Source: Pseudomonadota bacterium (GTDB taxonomy: Bacteria; Pseudomonadota; Alphaproteobacteria; Reyranellales; Reyranellaceae). From it: DNA of 7,433 nt. The translations under genes were made by a program, and so were the position numbers. Location: NCBI GenBank assembly GCA_023436825.1, contig JAEZHS010000034.1:1-7433 (forward strand), given 5' to 3'. Each line of letters opens with the position of its first letter. Position 1 is the stretch's first letter. Positions 6,816 through 7,433 of this stretch are shown one piece after another. The notes beneath the pieces are model-generated. The model did no database searches. It saw nothing but the letters and a program-made list of their open reading frames with translations, and was not told the origin of the DNA.

Positions 6816-6832
6816 TGCCAGCACTGCTGGCA
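6816..6832. repeat. Perfect 17-base palindrome
   Basis: TGCCAGCA-C-TGCTGGCA is a perfect inverted repeat with 8-base arms. As RNA it would be a 7-pair stem with loop ACT. It lies about 60 bases before a promoter-like sequence and could be an operator half-site pair. No regulator can be named. Confidence 0.4.
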
Positions 6833-6890
6833 CCCATGCTCGACCCCGAACAGTTTTTGGCGCTTTATGGTCCGCCAAATAGAACCGTAG

Positions 6891-6919
6891 TTGACCAATT
6901 AGAGCACTTTAGTTATTAT
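6891..6919 (+). promoter_or_regulatory. Orphan sigma70-like promoter
   Basis: TTGACC (6891-6896), a 17-base spacer and TATTAT (6914-6919) match the sigma70 consensus at five of six bases in each hexamer, in an AT-richer patch. No intact gene follows. The nearest coding trace is the truncated NTF2-like remnant about 240 bases downstream. It may be the surviving promoter of that lost gene, or chance. Confidence 0.4.
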
Positions 6920-7163
6920 GGCATGGCGCTCGCCTCCCGGCGGCTCTGCTCTATGCATCGTTCATCCGATTACCATCGCGCTCGGCCGCAGCCGGGCCGG
7001 CGCGTCCGGATGCCCCGTCGGGCTGGAGGCCGATCGGCAAGTCAAATGCAACAGCGAGCCCTACCAATAGGGGGGCGGTCTCCGGGATGCCGCTACGACC
7101 TCCGTCGGAAACCTCGGAAACCTCTCTGAAGCAACCTGCATTGTCGTTCGTGTCCGTATTCAG

Positions 7164-7355
7164 AGGACAGCGCCCGACCGCCGCCAGCAGCCGAGCGTCG
7201 TCGTGCTCGACGTGTTCGAGAACGCCGCCCGCGCCAAGGTGATCGCCTCGACCTGGATCGACTACCTGCACCTTTCCCGCTTCAACGGCCGCCGGCTGAT
7301 CGTGAACGTCCCGTGGGAGATGAAGCCCGGCCAGCCGTTCGTCGCCGACTGGTGA
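7164..7355 (+). pseudogene. 3' remnant of an NTF2-like / putative lumazine-binding family protein
   Basis: The frame ending at the TGA 7353-7355 encodes VVVLDVFENAARAKV, then WIDYLHLSRFNGR and LIVNVPWEMKP. This matches, from memory, the last two strands and end of NTF2-like (SnoaL/lumazine-bd_2-type) proteins, small cone-shaped-fold proteins often annotated as nuclear transport factor 2 family. Only about 60 residues are left of a usual 120-150. The recognisable part seems to begin near 7164. Upstream the frame continues without similarity to an in-frame TAG at 7068-7070, and there is no ATG until near the end; GTG 7203 has no ribosome binding site. The usual W in NGRW is R, and the usual NVLWE reads NVPWE, consistent with decay. 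No function is expected. The parent's substrate is unknown. Confidence 0.6.
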
Positions 7356-7433
7356 TCGCAGGCACCTGAGCTCAGGCACCCGGCGGCTTCACAGGCGCCG
7401 CTCGTCGGCTGGGACTGCCGGGCACCCAGGGCC
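7356..7433. other. Non-coding right edge with a perfect palindrome
   Basis: Ten bases after the remnant's stop is the perfect palindrome CCTGAGCTCAGG (7365-7376), bracketed by the direct repeat GGCACC (7361-7366 and 7375-7380). No T-run follows, so a terminator is not supported. No gene start is visible before the window ends. Confidence 0.35.

Larger units (their letters stand above)
6650..7163. other. Gene-free region downstream of lexA
   Basis: About 510 bases with no supported gene. Open frames on both strands (for example 6794-7129 plus and 6951-7379 minus) lack recognisable domains, have no good ribosome binding site, and overlap the repeats or the pseudogene. The region holds an imperfect inverted repeat (6680-6805), a perfect short palindrome (6816-6832), a hairpin TTTGGCG/CGCCAAA (6856-6862 and 6873-6879), an AT-richer patch with a promoter-like pair, and a 9-base tandem repeat (7107-7124). 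No intrinsic lexA terminator with a T-run is seen. Confidence 0.5.

Noticed and set aside
6603..6878. Minus-strand frame of 91 codons overlapping the end of lexA
   Set aside because: It overlaps the conserved lexA C-terminus and the inverted repeat. There is no recognisable domain and no ribosome binding site.
6882..6896. GAAC-N7-GACC, one base from an SOS box, over the -35 of the orphan promoter
   Set aside because: The second half-site is imperfect and no gene follows. A match this short can occur by chance.
7107..7124. Tandem 9-base repeat GGAAACCTC
   Set aside because: Only two copies, with no associated feature. Probably replication slippage.
6951..7379. Minus-strand frame of 142 codons at the right edge
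   Set aside because: Its first half is antisense to the NTF2-like remnant, whose plus-strand reading is recognisable. The rest matches nothing I know.
1..7433. CRISPR arrays, tRNA or rRNA genes, intact transposases, toxin-antitoxin pairs or phage genes
   Set aside because: I looked on both strands and saw no regularly spaced repeats, tRNA-like T-arm, or matching protein motifs.

Overview
The window comes from a GC-rich genome, most likely an alphaproteobacterium. Three signs support this: a direct-repeat SOS box of the GAAC-N7-GAAC type (the reverse complement of GTTC-N7-GTTC) in front of lexA, a LexA N-terminus typical of alphaproteobacteria, and the linkage trpD-trpC-moaC-moeA-lexA. A Rhodospirillales- or Reyranella-like source is possible, but the sequence alone does not fix the genus.

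Left part, minus strand (104-1703): a MarR-family repressor overlaps by 8 bases the start of an EmrA/HlyD-type membrane fusion protein. Together they form a drug-efflux operon whose inner-membrane transporter (emrB) would lie beyond position 1. A near-consensus promoter with a long inverted repeat inside it precedes marR and is the probable autorepression site. A 205-base AT-richer gap with two imperfect inverted repeats follows, then a lone 66-residue CopZ-like heavy-metal-associated protein, also on the minus strand, divergent from trpD.

Centre, plus strand (2166-6649): trpD and trpC (tryptophan synthesis) and moaC (molybdenum cofactor) are joined by ATGA stop/start overlaps. An 84-base nested palindrome separates moaC from moeA, and its right arm holds the ribosome binding site and probable start codon of moeA. 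lexA follows with its own TTGACA-17-TAGAAC promoter, and the SOS box overlaps the -10. trpE and trpG, the usual upstream partners, are not in the window.

Right part (6650-7433): no intact gene is visible. It holds an imperfect inverted-repeat structure (6680-6805), a perfect short palindrome, an orphan sigma70-like promoter (6891-6919), and the decayed 3' end of an NTF2-like (lumazine-binding-like) protein gene. This looks like an eroded intergenic region.

I found no new multi-gene system. The most interesting structure is the moaC-moeA palindrome, which could couple translation of the two genes or could be a member of a dispersed repeat family that has supplied a start site. The next is the unexplained structured region after lexA.
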